Shown piece by piece: positions 1 through 28,484 of a DNA stretch of 64,000 nucleotides (within the stretch, counting starts at the first letter, position 1; every line of letters begins with the position of its first letter). The DNA lies in NCBI GenBank assembly GCA_034509925.1, contig CM067526.1, forward strand, positions 11,606,510-11,670,509, in the 5' to 3' direction. A program made the position numbers and the translations under genes. The notes beneath the pieces were generated by a model, which was not told the DNA's origin, did no database searches, and worked only from the letters and a program-made list of their open reading frames with translations. This stretch comes from Hirudinaria manillensis. Its lineage: Eukaryota; Annelida; Clitellata; Hirudinida; Hirudinidae.

Positions 1-240
1 TTGGTGATGTTGTTGTTGTTACTGTTGCTACTGTTGGTGTTGATGTTGGTGATGTTGCCTTTGTTGCTATTGGTGTTGATGTTGGTGTTGATGTTGCTGT
101 TGGTGATGTTGTTGTTGCTGTTGGTGTTGATGTTGTTGTTGTTGGCGTTGGTGTTGTTGTTGTTGCTGCTGTTGCTGTTGGTTTGATGTTGTTGCTGTTG
201 CTGATCTTGATGCTGTTGTTGTTGGTGCTGTTGCTGTTGG
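1..240. repeat. Degenerate (TTG)n / (CAA)n tract at the window edge
   Basis: The first 240 bases are an interrupted GTT/TTG repeat with occasional GAT and GCT triplets. On the minus strand one frame stays open and reads as Gln, His and Asn runs, so a poly-Gln exon continuing past the window edge is possible. There is no splice signal or conserved sequence to support it. Confidence 0.75.
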
Positions 241-1634
241 CGCAAAAACGTCGACTGTTGGAAGTTTTCCGGTTCAGTTAAAAAAAATTTTTCCACCTCT
301 GCGTGGCGTCGAGTTTGTCAGCGTAATGGAGCTTGATCGCAACCGGTGCAAGTTGGATCACGTGATGAGACGACCGGTTGCCAAGGACTCTTCTGGAAGT
401 GAATGAATTCGTTTAAAAAAAAATCGGCTTCAAATTTTTTTTTATTGAAATCGCTTTTCGATGAATTTTGTTTTATTTTTTGTTTTTATTGTTGATTGCC
501 AACATCCGTCATAAGCTGTTCTTCCTTCTTCATCGGCGCAAAGAAGGCCTATGAAGAAGATGCAATCTCATCTTTCAAAGTCCACTTTGCTTCGTTGTTT
601 GACCATCATCATCAATACCCTTTTCTGACCAGATTTTTAAGTGTATGACTGTGTGTGTGTGTGTGTGCGTGTACGCATCCTCCATTAACTGATAGACTGT
701 CTCCGACATCTGTTGTCATCCTAAGTTTTACTTTCTTTCCATCATCTCATCGCCATTATCGGCACTTGGTTTATTGTTAACGCCACCGTCGTTATCGGCA
801 TCATCGCAAGCGACAGGAAGTGGTGCACTATCATCATCGCCATCTTCGTCATCATCATAACCAATAGGAAGCAATGCATCATCATCATCATCATCGCCAT
901 CATAATCAACAGGAAGTGATTCATCAAACCATGTGCCTTTATGACCCTTTGTTGCCTTCATTTTTCTCACTTAGAGCAACAAACTGTCTTTTCTGTCATC
1001 ATCAATGTCATCCAAGCTGCCATCACAATCATCATCATCGTCATCATCATCATCAGCATCGACAACATCATCATCATCACTGTCGTTATCCATTTCCAAC
1101 TAATCCATTTTGTTTGCCTTATTGACCTTCGTTAGAAGAAGATATTTTAGGAGGAAACGTTGTTATGCTGCTGATCACGACGACGATGATGATGACGATG
1201 ATGATGAACGACGACGACGATGATGATGATGACGATGGTGACAATGAAAAAGAGAACGACATCATAAAGTGTCAGGTCCTTAATGCTTCACGTTGAACGA
1301 TGTTCCACTAAATGAAATCAAATCGAGTACAAAACACCGCTAAAATTGATGATTATGACGACGACGATGATGATGATGATGATGGTGATTATGACGACGA
1401 CGATGATGATAATAATAATGATGACAATGTTTCTGCGATGACTTGAAATGCTTGATGTGCGTAGAGCTGAATTAAAAATTGAAGCGACAAGTCGCGTGAA
1501 ATCCTCTAAACATGGTTTGAAATAAAGACGCCATGATAAACACGATCTGGATTTCTTTCTCAGATGTACTGAATAATATTTATTCCATATTTATCGAATC
1601 ATTGAGAAATTATGCGACGCTGCCCTCGTGGTAT
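241..1634. other. Gene-free region with (ATC)n/(GAT)n tracts
   Basis: No coding region is supported. From about 600 the sequence holds a short (GT)n run (652-668) and many interrupted ATC, GAT and GAC triplet tracts (730-1090 and 1165-1430). The open frames over them are poly-Asp, poly-His or poly-Ile and come from the repeats. Confidence 0.6.
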
Positions 1635-2027
1635 CTGTCCAAACTCTCTCCAAACTCTCTCCAAACTATGTCCAAACTCTCCCCAAACTCTCCCCAAACT
1701 CTCTCCAAACTTTCTCCAAACTCTGTCCAAACTCTGTCCAAACTCTCTCCAAACTCTGTCCAAACTCTGTCCAAACTCTCTCCAAACTCTGTCCAAACTC
1801 TCCCCAAACTCTCTCCAAACTCTCCCCAAACTCTCTCCAAACTCTCTCCAAACTCTCCCCAAACTCTCTCCAAACTCTCTCCAAACTCTCTCCAAACTCT
1901 GTCCAAACTCTCCCCAAACTCTCTCCAAACTCTCCCCAAACTCTCTCCAAACTCTCCCCAAACTCTCTCCAAACTCTCCCCAAACTCTCCCCAAACTCTC
2001 CCCAAACTCTGCCCAAACTTCCCCCAA
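1635..2027. repeat. 11-bp minisatellite, about 36 copies
   Basis: The unit CTCTCCAAACT repeats head to tail, with variants CTGTCCAAACT and CTCCCCAAACT. Since 11 is not a multiple of three, each reading frame cycles through all phases, and most of the six frames stay open as Lys-Leu-Ser-Pro-Asn type periodic translations. I therefore do not call it a gene. Confidence 0.9.
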
Positions 2028-3078
2028 AGTTTCCTTTCCAGTGTCGTGATGTTTTGCACTCAACTCCAGTCAACTGAGGACAACATTTGGAGTGTTTCAC
2101 GGAACTCCAAGATGCACTGAAAAACTTCGGTCCTTTCAGAAAAGGCGTGACGTCACGGTTTTTACGGCCTCCTATTGGTCATGGTTACGATGTGGTACAG
2201 AGTCAGGCACTCTTACGATGTCTTCTCTATGGCATAATAATAATATTATTATTATTAATGTTATTATTATTATTATTGCAATTTAATGTCCTTATTAATA
2301 ATAACATAAAGACGTGATCCTCAGCTCACCGCTTGCACGAGTTCCCATTAAATCGCTCGAGTGGCAATAAATCCTAATTGGAAATTATGATTATAGTTTT
2401 AACGGCATAATTAAAAGTTGCAGGTGAACATTAGAAAGATTAGAAGGACACACACATGACGACAATTACAGTCACATGACGAGAGCATTCACAGTCACAT
2501 TTAATTTAACTAAATATCGTTATAATTATTGTCATTATTTTAAATTTAGGCATTTAATTATTATTATAATTATAATTATTTTAATTATTGTCTTTATTTT
2601 AAGTTCAGCCATTTAATTAATATAATTATTGTCTTTATATTAAATTCTGACATTTATTTTTAATATTTTATTTAATTATCATAATTATTATAATAATTAT
2701 AGCCTTTATATTAAATTCTGACATTTACTTTTTTTCCTGACTTGCTTCATTTATCCCTAATAATCCCATAAAATGCTATTAAAAGTATACGACATGAATT
2801 GAATTAAAAAGGAAAATTAAATTTAGAAATAATTTTAAAAAAATCCGACCTTTGATATTAGCGATTTAAGAGAAAATCATTTTTATTTCTATAAAATACT
2901 TTTAATTATTATATCTGAGGAGATGAATATTATTATTATTATTGCTTGCATACAGAGTTGTGGCAACATTAATTGCTTCACAACGGAAACTGAAACAACA
3001 GTTGTTGCTGTTGTTTTAGACGTCATCCATATTGTTATTGTGGTCATTGTTGTTGTTACTGCTATTATTATTATTAAT

Positions 3079-3162
<84 letters not shown>

Positions 3163-3406
3163 GCTATTATTATTGTAATTTGTTATCGTAGTCGTAGTCG
3201 TTGTTGTTGTTGCTTGAGTGGATGCTTTCCGAGACTCCCAAGAGTGCAGAGTGCATGGCTTAATTGGAAAATGGTAAGCAATGAACAATCGTCCACGTGC
3301 TGTTGACAGATGCATTTACAAATGCATTGAATGAATGTATGTCCCTTGATTGATGTGCATTATCACCATCCGCTAAATAACGTACTAACATTTGATCCAA
3401 CCAATG

Positions 3407-3442
<36 letters not shown>

Positions 3443-6184
3443 ACTCGTAAGTTGATTAAGGTACCTTCTGTTGAGGATGTTGTTGTCAAATTCCTAACAA
3501 TTTAAGATGCAGAGTTTTCTATATAAAAACAAAATTATCGCACTGAATATTAAAAGTGTAGCGAAAGAGTGAACGAGACGAGAAGGAGTGAAAGTGTAGG
3601 AGAAGCGATTGGATTGGAAAAGTGGAAAATTTCGTTAGGGACGAGTTCTGGATGTCATCAGGAGGTGGAATGACTCCAGTCGTCCTGGATTTACTCAGCG
3701 TTATACACGTTAGGGTCAGGGACAAGCGATACGTGGAAAACGTCATCAGCGTCGTCGTCGTTGTCATCATCATCGTCCTCTTGTTTATTTATTTGAAATT
3801 AACGTTGTATTATTACAAAAGATCGTTTAAACTTTTTTTTTTTAATGTTTTGTTACATTTTTGTTTTATGCAGCTTTCCAGAGAAAGTCTCCTGCTGGAG
3901 ATATTTATTCAGAGAATTTCATTATTTATGGAGCTAAATGTGATTTAAATTTTTCGACCGAGACTTTATCAACTTCAACCTCCACATTCTTCTCCGGACA
4001 AACTCTTTAAAATACTCCTTCCAGTAATTCTTTTCCAGTCGTGCATAAAATAAATATTCTTCTCCAGTTGTCATTTCACGGATCTCCTAAACTCACATCG
4101 TCTAGAAAATGTTCACCAAAGTGTTTTCATACCTCAACTCGTATCCGTCTTGTTGCTCAACAATGTCAACAACAAAACATTGTTTCATTAACAACAGCAA
4201 CAACAACGGAGGCGACGACGACGACAACAACAACAACTTTTCAATAAGAAAAATGTCAACATTTTCGTTGAATTATTTCGATTTAAAGCAACAATTCGAA
4301 TGAAAAATGACAGCATGAAGACATGACGTGACGTATTTATTCTATTTAAGGCTGTATTAAAAGGTTTTAATATTTTTATTTCCAAATTAATCTCTTCATG
4401 CAACGTTCTTGTTTTTTCTGGTAGAAACAAATATTATTTTTATTACAATTATTATTATATATAATATATATTTATGTGTTATTATTAAATATATATTATT
4501 AATTATATATTTATAATATTATTAAATATAAAATATATATTATTCCATAACTTTATTATCTGATTTATTTTACGTATATTTGTATAAAATCGATAAATTA
4601 TAAACTCATGCTCTCAGGTGAACAATAGTTTTATAAAGACTTTTTAAAACAATTATTTATTTATTCAATTACGAACATAAATGATTTTAAGTAATTATTT
4701 GCATATTTAAAAAAAATATATCAAATATTCGTTTATATAATTAGGAATAAACATGATTTCAAACAGTTATTTGCATATTTTAAAAATTTAATATTTTTTA
4801 TATTTGCCAATAATTACGTTTAATATTAAATAAATACTTTAATAATAATTTCATTTTCAAATAAATAAATAAATAAATACTTTGCAATAATTACTTAATC
4901 ACGGATTTATTTATCGTTCAATATAAATCTTTCATCTTTGGATGCAAGAAATTAAATCTCTTCTGATTAGTCTTTCACGTTCAAATATTCTTTGGTTTCT
5001 GTGGACTTTGTGTGTTTATTTGTATGAGAGTAATATATAAATTATTTGAAATTACATCTGTTATTATGCGTATATTATAAATAATATAATTTGTTATTGA
5101 TTAGATTATATTATATTAGATTATATTATATTATATTATATTATATTATATTATATTATATTGTATTATATTATATTATTTTTTATTGTATTTTATTATA
5201 TTATATTATATTATATTATATTATATTATATTATGCCTGTGAAATTGACTATCAGGAATTTCATCTAGTTGAAATGGACTGAATAAACTCGTAAAAATTG
5301 GAAAATAACATTATATTATCTTTTATTGTACGAAATTGGCGGAGTTAAAAGAGAAAATCTATTCTAATTAACGGGTGAAGATCGATATTTTTGTTTTTGG
5401 ATTTGCATGACAATATTCGGTCACCAATTATTATTATTGGTTTATAATTGGATAATAATAAATATAAGTGAAATGAAATAATTGTTATGTATTTATATGG
5501 GAAATTTAAATTGGCTTTTATAAAAGTCATTTTGAAAGTTGAATTGAATGTTTTAATTATTATTTTTATAAATTTATAATTTACGTTGTTATTATTATTA
5601 TTAGTTTTAATTTTCAAAGGATATTTATGAAGCTAATTGCGATTTAAATTGTCATTATTATTTATTATTATTATTATTTAATTTATTAAATTGAAATATT
5701 TGCGATTTTGTGATTTGAGATTGAAATTAAAATATTTCTGAATTTACTTTTTGTTTTATAAAAATAATTTTTACGTCATCTACCAAAATAATTTTAGATC
5801 AATTTTGAATGTTTATTTAATTTTAAAATTTAAAATTCCCACATAATTCCACGTTGACGTCCGATCTTCAATTTATGTTTGACATCAATAAATCATATAA
5901 TTACAGTCGACTCTTTAAATCCCGCCATTTTTAAGGTGTGTTCTTTTCGTGGCTGCACACATGAAGTATGGAGACCTGTAAATAAGATGCACAGCCTCAC
6001 TTCCGGTTGATCATAAAACTTGCTTTTGTCTAATTTTCACTTTACCTAATTTATGGAAAATAATAAATAAATGAAGATAAAAATTTGTAACAAATGTTAA
6101 CAATTAACATAATAGTCAATATATAATAATAATAATAATAATAACAATAATAATAATAATAATAATAATAACAACAACAACAAC

Positions 6185-6246
<62 letters not shown>

Positions 6247-7489
6247 TAACAAATTACCAGGAGGCTGTTTATTTTGAGGACCGAAAATATTGATATCCTA
6301 TGTTCTCTTCGCGACTATTTCCTGTGCTTCTAAAAATAAGTTTCTTTGTCTGTTTCTACGGTTACCTACCTATTTATATTATCTATTTATATTATTAAAT
6401 GGATAACTGTATAATTGATTATTATATTTTATGGTCCATTTTAATCTATTTACAATCTCTCAAAAATAAAAATCCAATAAGTAAATAATAAATCAAAATC
6501 AGAGTTATTCTTAATACTATTGCAATTATTATTATTATTATTATTATTATTTATATCATTATCATCATCATCATCATTATATGTGCCACTTGCAATTTGT
6601 GAGTCTCGACAAATTTTGGACCTTTCAATGAGTTTTTAGAAACGAAACCAAACTGCGATGACGTCACATGTTGTTGTGGCATCTTAGGATGTGATGAAGA
6701 TTGTCACAAGTCCCCACAACCCATCCCCCCCCCCCCCCACCCCCACACACACATACACCGCCACTAATACCGCATCAATTAACACGTTGAAGGCAGCAGA
6801 TGGAATCTTCAAAGATCCGCTTGTGCTCGTGTGTCGTTGTGAGTGGATAATCTCATCCAGTTGCGGTTCTTCTGGGAAAATTTTGGAATTCTCGCCGGTC
6901 ACTGATTGGGTGGAAGTTGGGTTGGGGTGGAATTCTAGGAAATCAGTTGGAATTTTATTTTCGTTTTTTTTTTCGAGGAAAATGAATAAATAAATCACGA
7001 GGTTTTGGAAATATTCTTTCGGACATTTCACCTCATTTCCTATAGAAACGAATGCCCTCATTTTAAGGTCTCCGCAAGAGAGTAAAAAATTTAATTCAAT
7101 TTATTCTTTTTTTATCAATTTAATTTTACAAGAAAAGGCGCCATCTTTGCAGTCACGTTCTTAGACATCCATCACTTCACGTGTTCAATTCTTGCCTTTC
7201 ATGTGCCAGCAGTCAGAAGCCATCTTCTTGTTGTTGTCTCGTTCGGCACTCAATCCTTTGAAAATGGCGCTCTGTTGAGTACCTCGTCTCGTCTCTGTTT
7301 GCCTGGGTTTCGATTCCAGTTCAGATGAGAAGACGAGGTGTGAGAACGAATGTCCTGTTGAAATGCACAGCTTTAATCAGCAGATCTCAAGTACGGAACA
7401 TGTCCACGCATTCGTCTCGTCCAACAGTTACTGTTTGCCCTTCTGTTTCTCGGGCGATCACCTTTTCTATCTATCCATCCACCCCCTCC
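2028..7489. other. AT-rich intergenic DNA with simple repeats
   Basis: No gene is supported. Contents: (ATT)n at 3065-3165, (TTGA)n at 3410-3442, a (TTATA)n tract at 5103-5235, (AAT)n with AAC interruptions at 6121-6246, and an uninterrupted run of about 15 C at 6725-6739 followed by CA dinucleotides. Two TGACGTCA palindromes lie at 2148-2155 and 6659-6666. Open frames here are short and compositionally biased. Confidence 0.6.
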
Positions 7490-8445
7490 CATCCATCCAT
7501 CCATCCATCCATCCATCCATCCATCCATCCATCCATCCATCCATCCATCCATCCATCCATCCATCCATCCATCCATCCATCCATCCATCCATCCATCCAT
7601 CCATCCATCCATCCATCCATCCATCCATCCATCCATCCATCCATCCATCCATCCATCCATCCATCCATCCATCCATCCATCCATCCATCCATCCATCCAT
7701 CCATCCATCCATCCATCCATCCATCCATCCATCCATCCATCCATCCATCCATCCATCCATCCATCCATCCATCCATCCATCCATCCATCCATCCATCCAT
7801 CCATCCATCCATCCATCCATCCATCCATCCATCCATCCATCCATCCATCCATCCATCCATCCATCCATCCATCCATCCATCCATCCATCCATCCATCCAT
7901 CCATCCATCCATCCATCCATCCATCCATCCATCCATCCATCCATCCATCCATCCATCCATCCATCCATCCATCCATCCATCCATCCATCCATCCATCCAT
8001 CCATCCATCCATCCATCCATCCATCCATCCATCCATCCATCCATCCATCCATCCATCCATCCATCCATCCATCCATCCATCCATCCATCCATCCATCCAT
8101 CCATCCATCCATCCATCCATCCATCCATCCATCCATCCATCCATCCATCCATCCATCCATCCATCCATCCATCCATCCATCCATCCATCCATCCATCCAT
8201 CCATCCATCCATCCATCCATCCATCCATCCATCCATCCATCCATCCATCCATCCATCCATCCATCCATCCATCCATCCATCCATCCATCCATCCATCCAT
8301 CCATCCATCCATCCATCCATCCATCCATCCATCCATCCATCCATCCATCCATCCATCCATCCATCCATCCATCCATCCATCCATCCATCCATCCATCCAT
8401 CCATCCATCCATCCATCCATCCATCCATCCATCCATCCATCCATC
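7490..8445. repeat. Perfect (CATC)n array, about 955 bp
   Basis: About 239 uninterrupted copies of CATC (ATGG/GATG on the minus strand). All three plus frames read Ile-His-Pro-Ser periodic peptides and the minus frames Trp-Met-Asp-Gly. These long open frames result from a stop-free 4-bp unit and are not genes. The lack of any interruption points to recent expansion, or to an assembly that may not reflect the true length. Confidence 0.97.
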
Positions 8446-8946
8446 AGCAGAGGCATAACTTGATGTGAAGTCTTAAAAGACTTTGCATTCGATTCTGTCA
8501 ACACTAAGATACTTCAACGTTTGCAACATCCACTTGGAACTGAAATAGAATCGTCAACTCAATGTGTGCAATTCATGCTTGTGAACAGAGTTCTTTTTAT
8601 GTTCAGAAAAATGAAAGAAATTGAAATTTTTTAAAAATTGTTTTCTTCAAGAAATATTTGAAATTAAATAGCGTAGGTGCAAACGGGTGCGCACGAATAC
8701 AACGCTATTTTTGCACCATTAATAAATCTTTTATGATTTTATAATTTCATTTTCAAGTATTTTTTATTTGCAAATGAATATTTTAAAATGTAAATTAGGA
8801 ATTCAACGAATTCATGGCGTTTTTGTTCACCTTTGAAATGATTTTAAACTACGAGTGCACACATTTTGATGTAAATTCTTAAAAACGCAGAAAATAATTG
8901 TGAACTTTTTTGCTAACTTTGTTTAAAAAATGTTTTTTATTCAGAT

Positions 8947-10365
8947 ATGGACATAAAATACAACGATTCTTCGAAACAGACCAACAACACCAACAGCAAC
9001 AACAAAAATAACATCACTGTGGAACTGTCGGTCACCATACCTCAGCAACAACAACAAATACTACCAAACGCTGTCTCTCCCAACGAACAACTGAGCGATA
9101 TAATGTACCCCTTTGAAGTTCCATCTCTCGACAACTTGATGAATTCTTCATCGGAATTCCCACAGTCTCCTCTGCAACATTCGCGTTTCATACCTTTCAG
9201 ATATCAACAACAGCCTTTCTACTACTTCCTGACGACGACGTCGCGTCACCAACACAAACAACAACAAGATTCGCAGCCTCCGTTTTTCGAGCAGACCGGA
9301 GAATTGCTGCTTTTGGCCGTCATCATCGGTCTCTGGCTGAGTGCCATAGCAGTGTTTCTCCACCGATGGAAATCCATTCGCATCGTCAGGGCTCCCGAGA
9401 CCCGTCTGGCCAGCTACAGGCCGAAGAATCTCGAAGCCATAAAGATAGTCACTAAGCACAGGGACTCGGTCATCTATAAGAACCTTCCGGAGAACATGTC
9501 GAGAACTCTGGAGGCCAGACAGAAGCGCTTGAGTCGCATGAGTACCGTGCCGAACATCAAACTCGGCGAGCAGCTGCAGCAGCTGCTACCGCAGCCTCAG
9601 TCGCTCATGTTCTCGCCTCTGCTCCTGCCGCAGGTTCGAGAGCAGCCCGTTTATTGCTTCGGTCGACCCCAGAGCTTGCCGCAGTTGCAAGAGTTCCTGC
9701 AACATCAACTTCTCCAGCAACTACATCTACTGCGTCAGACGCAACACACCAACCTTCTGTCGCCGCAACAAGAGGAGGAGGACGAGCTACAAGAGCAACA
9801 AGAACAACAACAGCAACAAGAAGCAACGATATCCATAGAAAAGTCTTCAGATAATGTCCTTCTCCATCAGACTGATCGGGAAGCGTCCAATTCAATTGTT
9901 GAAGAATCCCTTCAACATCAACAACAACAAGTTGAAGTGCTCGAAGAAGTGAACCACCAACAAGAACAACAGCAACAACAACGACAAATCAACACATCTC
10001 CACAACGACCTACAACTACGAATAGAACATTCCGTGAGGAGACTGTAAATTTCCGTGTGACTTCGCGTAAGTTATTGCCTGGACAATGTTCCTTCGACGG
10101 GGCTTATTACGTGCCAAAGTCTGACATCGCCGCAGTTACAAGTGACGGCAGGACAGCTCAAGTCACACCACCCGAAACCGAAACTAGTGTCAAGAATTCC
10201 GAAGACGAGAGATGTAATTTGCCTATTGAAACTGAACTTCTACTGAAATCCGAAACTTCGAAAATCCAGAGGAAACCGAGACCTATCCTGAAATACAAAA
10301 CTCAGCTCGTTCTTCACCCCTTCATGTCAGCTTCGGAAAAACCATTGAAATCGATACTAAAATAA
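8947..10365 (+). CDS. Gln-rich single-pass membrane protein, unrecognised
   Basis: One open exon of 472 codons. It is preceded by a good acceptor (pyrimidine-rich tract ending TTCAG at 8939-8943), so the ATG at 8947 may be the true start or an upstream exon may exist; none was recognised. Residues about 1-115 are Asn/Gln-rich. Residues about 118-139 form one hydrophobic segment (LLLLAVIIGLWLSAIAVFLH), followed by HRWKSIRIVR. By the positive-inside rule this suggests an outside N-terminus and a cytoplasmic C-terminus. Residues 145-205 (Arg/Lys-rich, not repetitive) look most constrained. The rest is broken by poly-Gln stretches, then a charged tail ending KSILK. I do not recognise the family. 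Ordinary codon use in the non-repetitive parts and the acceptor make it likely real. The stop TAA is at 10363-10365. Confidence 0.7.
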   Translation: MDIKYNDSSKQTNNTNSNNKNNITVELSVTIPQQQQQILPNAVSPNEQLSDIMYPFEVPSLDNLMNSSSEFPQSPLQHSRFIPFRYQQQPFYYFLTTTSRHQHKQQQDSQPPFFEQTGELLLLAVIIGLWLSAIAVFLHRWKSIRIVRAPETRLASYRPKNLEAIKIVTKHRDSVIYKNLPENMSRTLEARQKRLSRMSTVPNIKLGEQLQQLLPQPQSLMFSPLLLPQVREQPVYCFGRPQSLPQLQEFLQHQLLQQLHLLRQTQHTNLLSPQQEEEDELQEQQEQQQQQEATISIEKSSDNVLLHQTDREASNSIVEESLQHQQQQVEVLEEVNHQQEQQQQQRQINTSPQRPTTTNRTFREETVNFRVTSRKLLPGQCSFDGAYYVPKSDIAAVTSDGRTAQVTPPETETSVKNSEDERCNLPIETELLLKSETSKIQRKPRPILKYKTQLVLHPFMSASEKPLKSILK

Positions 10366-12214
10366 CGATTCGTTAATTCATGGAATTACGTTCATAATCG
10401 CATGGTTATGTAATTAACTTGGATCATCATCAAAACGTCGTCGTAGTCATCATCATCATCATTTTGAAAACTGAGAAATAATTTATTATTGATTTGTAAT
10501 TTATCTCAAAGAAATATTGGTGATTATTGGTTGCAACCAATTTAAAAGCAAGTCACAACTTGAAACCTTCCAATATTTTGTTTTTCACATATTTTTGAAT
10601 TAAATGTGCGATATTTCTTCATATTAACGAATAAACTCATTAAATAGATGATTCTTTCTTCCTAATTTACTTTCTAATTCATTCTGGAATTAAATATTTA
10701 CGGTTGAGTGATTTTCGAATTAACGGATGAATGAATCAACATCGATTTCTGGGGATAGCATCTAATTTATCAGACTTTCAAATATTTTAAAATTATTTTT
10801 ACAAATCATTTGAAATTAATCTCCAGAAAATGATTAAGCTCTTAATAAATTATCCATTACTTAAAGAATTGCCTCCTATAATTTTGTATTTATAAATTAT
10901 GACAGTCATCTGTCTTAAAAAAAGATAATTCTCTCTCCAGGTGATATTTTGGGCATCATCATCATCATCATCATCGTCATCATCATCATCACTTCAATTA
11001 CAATTAATTCACATGATTACGGACAATTAAGAAACAATTCTGTGATAAATAAAAAGAATTATTGGTTAATTTACAAGTCCAAGTAATAAAATGCAGAACG
11101 AACATCCACCGTCCAATATAATCTTTATGACAATCCAATACGATGTCTAATACTTATTACTGTGTAATATTTAAATTTAATTAGTTTAAAAAGCAGCTAT
11201 TTAATTTAAATTAATTAATTATTAATTTATTATAAATTAATTAATTATTAATTTATTATAAATAAATTAATTATTAATTTGTTATAAATTAATTGATTAT
11301 TAATTAATTATTAATTAATTAATTATTAATTTATTATTAATTAATTAATTATTAATTTATTATTAATTAATTTAAGAGTCATAAATTGTTAAATATCACT
11401 TATTATATTAAATAGCACTCAATAAATCCATAAACGTCCTACAAAGAACAACAACTTTCTTTGGATCTCTTTTTATTTCAAAATAAAAACAAATCAGTTT
11501 CAGTATATTGCGAACAATTCTGGAAATAATTATTTATGTTTTGTTTTCAAATCATTCTAAAAGCTATCGAAAGTTGACAGACAATTCTTTCATTGGAACC
11601 ACGACTTCAAGTGGCAAAATGGCTAAATTTAAACCGAAATTCAACCAAAATTCAACCGAAATTCAACCGAAATTTAGACGAAATGTTTCAAGAATTCAAG
11701 GAATTATAAACAATATTAAATAAATTTACTTGGAATTTCAAATAATTGTCTTTAATAAGTTTGAAAAATTTCGTTTTTCTTTTTGTTTTTAAATTCAATT
11801 CAACTTTGACCTACTTCTGAACTACAAAGTTCTGAACTCACAAACGTTAAAGGAACCAATATATCTCAATGTTGACAAACAATCGACAAATTCATTGATA
11901 CAAACTCGTCTGCAACGTTCCGTGCGAAAAATCAGTTGAAAAAATATTTCCTTTGTAACCGAAGATCATCTTTGGAAAAAATAAACAAATCATTCTCTCT
12001 TAATTCCTTATTATTATTATTATTATTGTTGTTGTTGTTGTTGTAATTATTATTATTATTATTATTATTACTATTATTACTATTATTATTATTATTATTA
12101 TTATTATTGTTGTTGTAATTATTATTATTATTGTTATTATTATTATTATTATTATTATTGTTGTTGTAATTATTATTATTATTGTTATTATTATTACTAT
12201 TGTCATTGTTATTG

Positions 12215-12257
<43 letters not shown>

Positions 12258-12500
12258 TTATTAAAATTGAAATTAATAATACAATGATATTATGTTATAT
12301 TATAATAATATAATGATATCATATTATTACCATTGATGTTGTTAACATTCGAGTTTCTTGTTCCAAACTAAAATCAATGACAAATCTTCGTTAAATAGGT
12401 AAAAACTTTAAAAAGAAAAACATTTTCAACCGGTGGAAATGATTCATTCGTTTTTCTTTCTTTCAGTCGTTCAATGGTTCAAAGGGAGTTGAATTTAGGT
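10366..12500. other. AT-rich intergenic spacer between convergent genes
   Basis: This is 3' flanking DNA between the plus-strand membrane-protein exon and the end of the minus-strand transporter gene. It holds an (ATC)n tract (10957-10990), a palindromic ATTAATTA-rich block (11180-11370), four copies of an 11-bp AAATTCAACCG-like unit (about 11630-11680) and a long (ATT)n tract with GTT interruptions (12010-12255). No gene is supported. Confidence 0.6.
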
Positions 12501-28365
<15,865 letters not shown>

Positions 28366-28438
28366 GTATGCAGCCTGCCAAAGCAGTTTTTCATCAACTT
28401 AAAACTGTAATCATATTATTAATTATATTTAATGACAA

Positions 28439-28484
<46 letters not shown>

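Noticed and set aside
1635-2027. Evenly spaced repeats resembling a CRISPR array
   Set aside because: The unit is 11 bp with no unique spacers, in a eukaryotic genome; it is a minisatellite.
3066-3170. Poly-Ile and poly-Asn open frames over ATT tracts here and at 12010-12255, 18464-18597, 25299-25439 and 62216-62294
   Set aside because: They are microsatellite translations without any unique sequence or splice context.
7300-7325. T-loop-like GTTTCGATTCC suggesting a tRNA
   Set aside because: There is no matching acceptor stem, D arm or anticodon arm around it.
7325-8504. Open frames of 321-377 codons on both strands with Ile-His-Pro-Ser or Trp-Met-Asp-Gly periodicity
   Set aside because: They are translations of the stop-free (CATC)n array with short unrelated flanks and no splice or family support.
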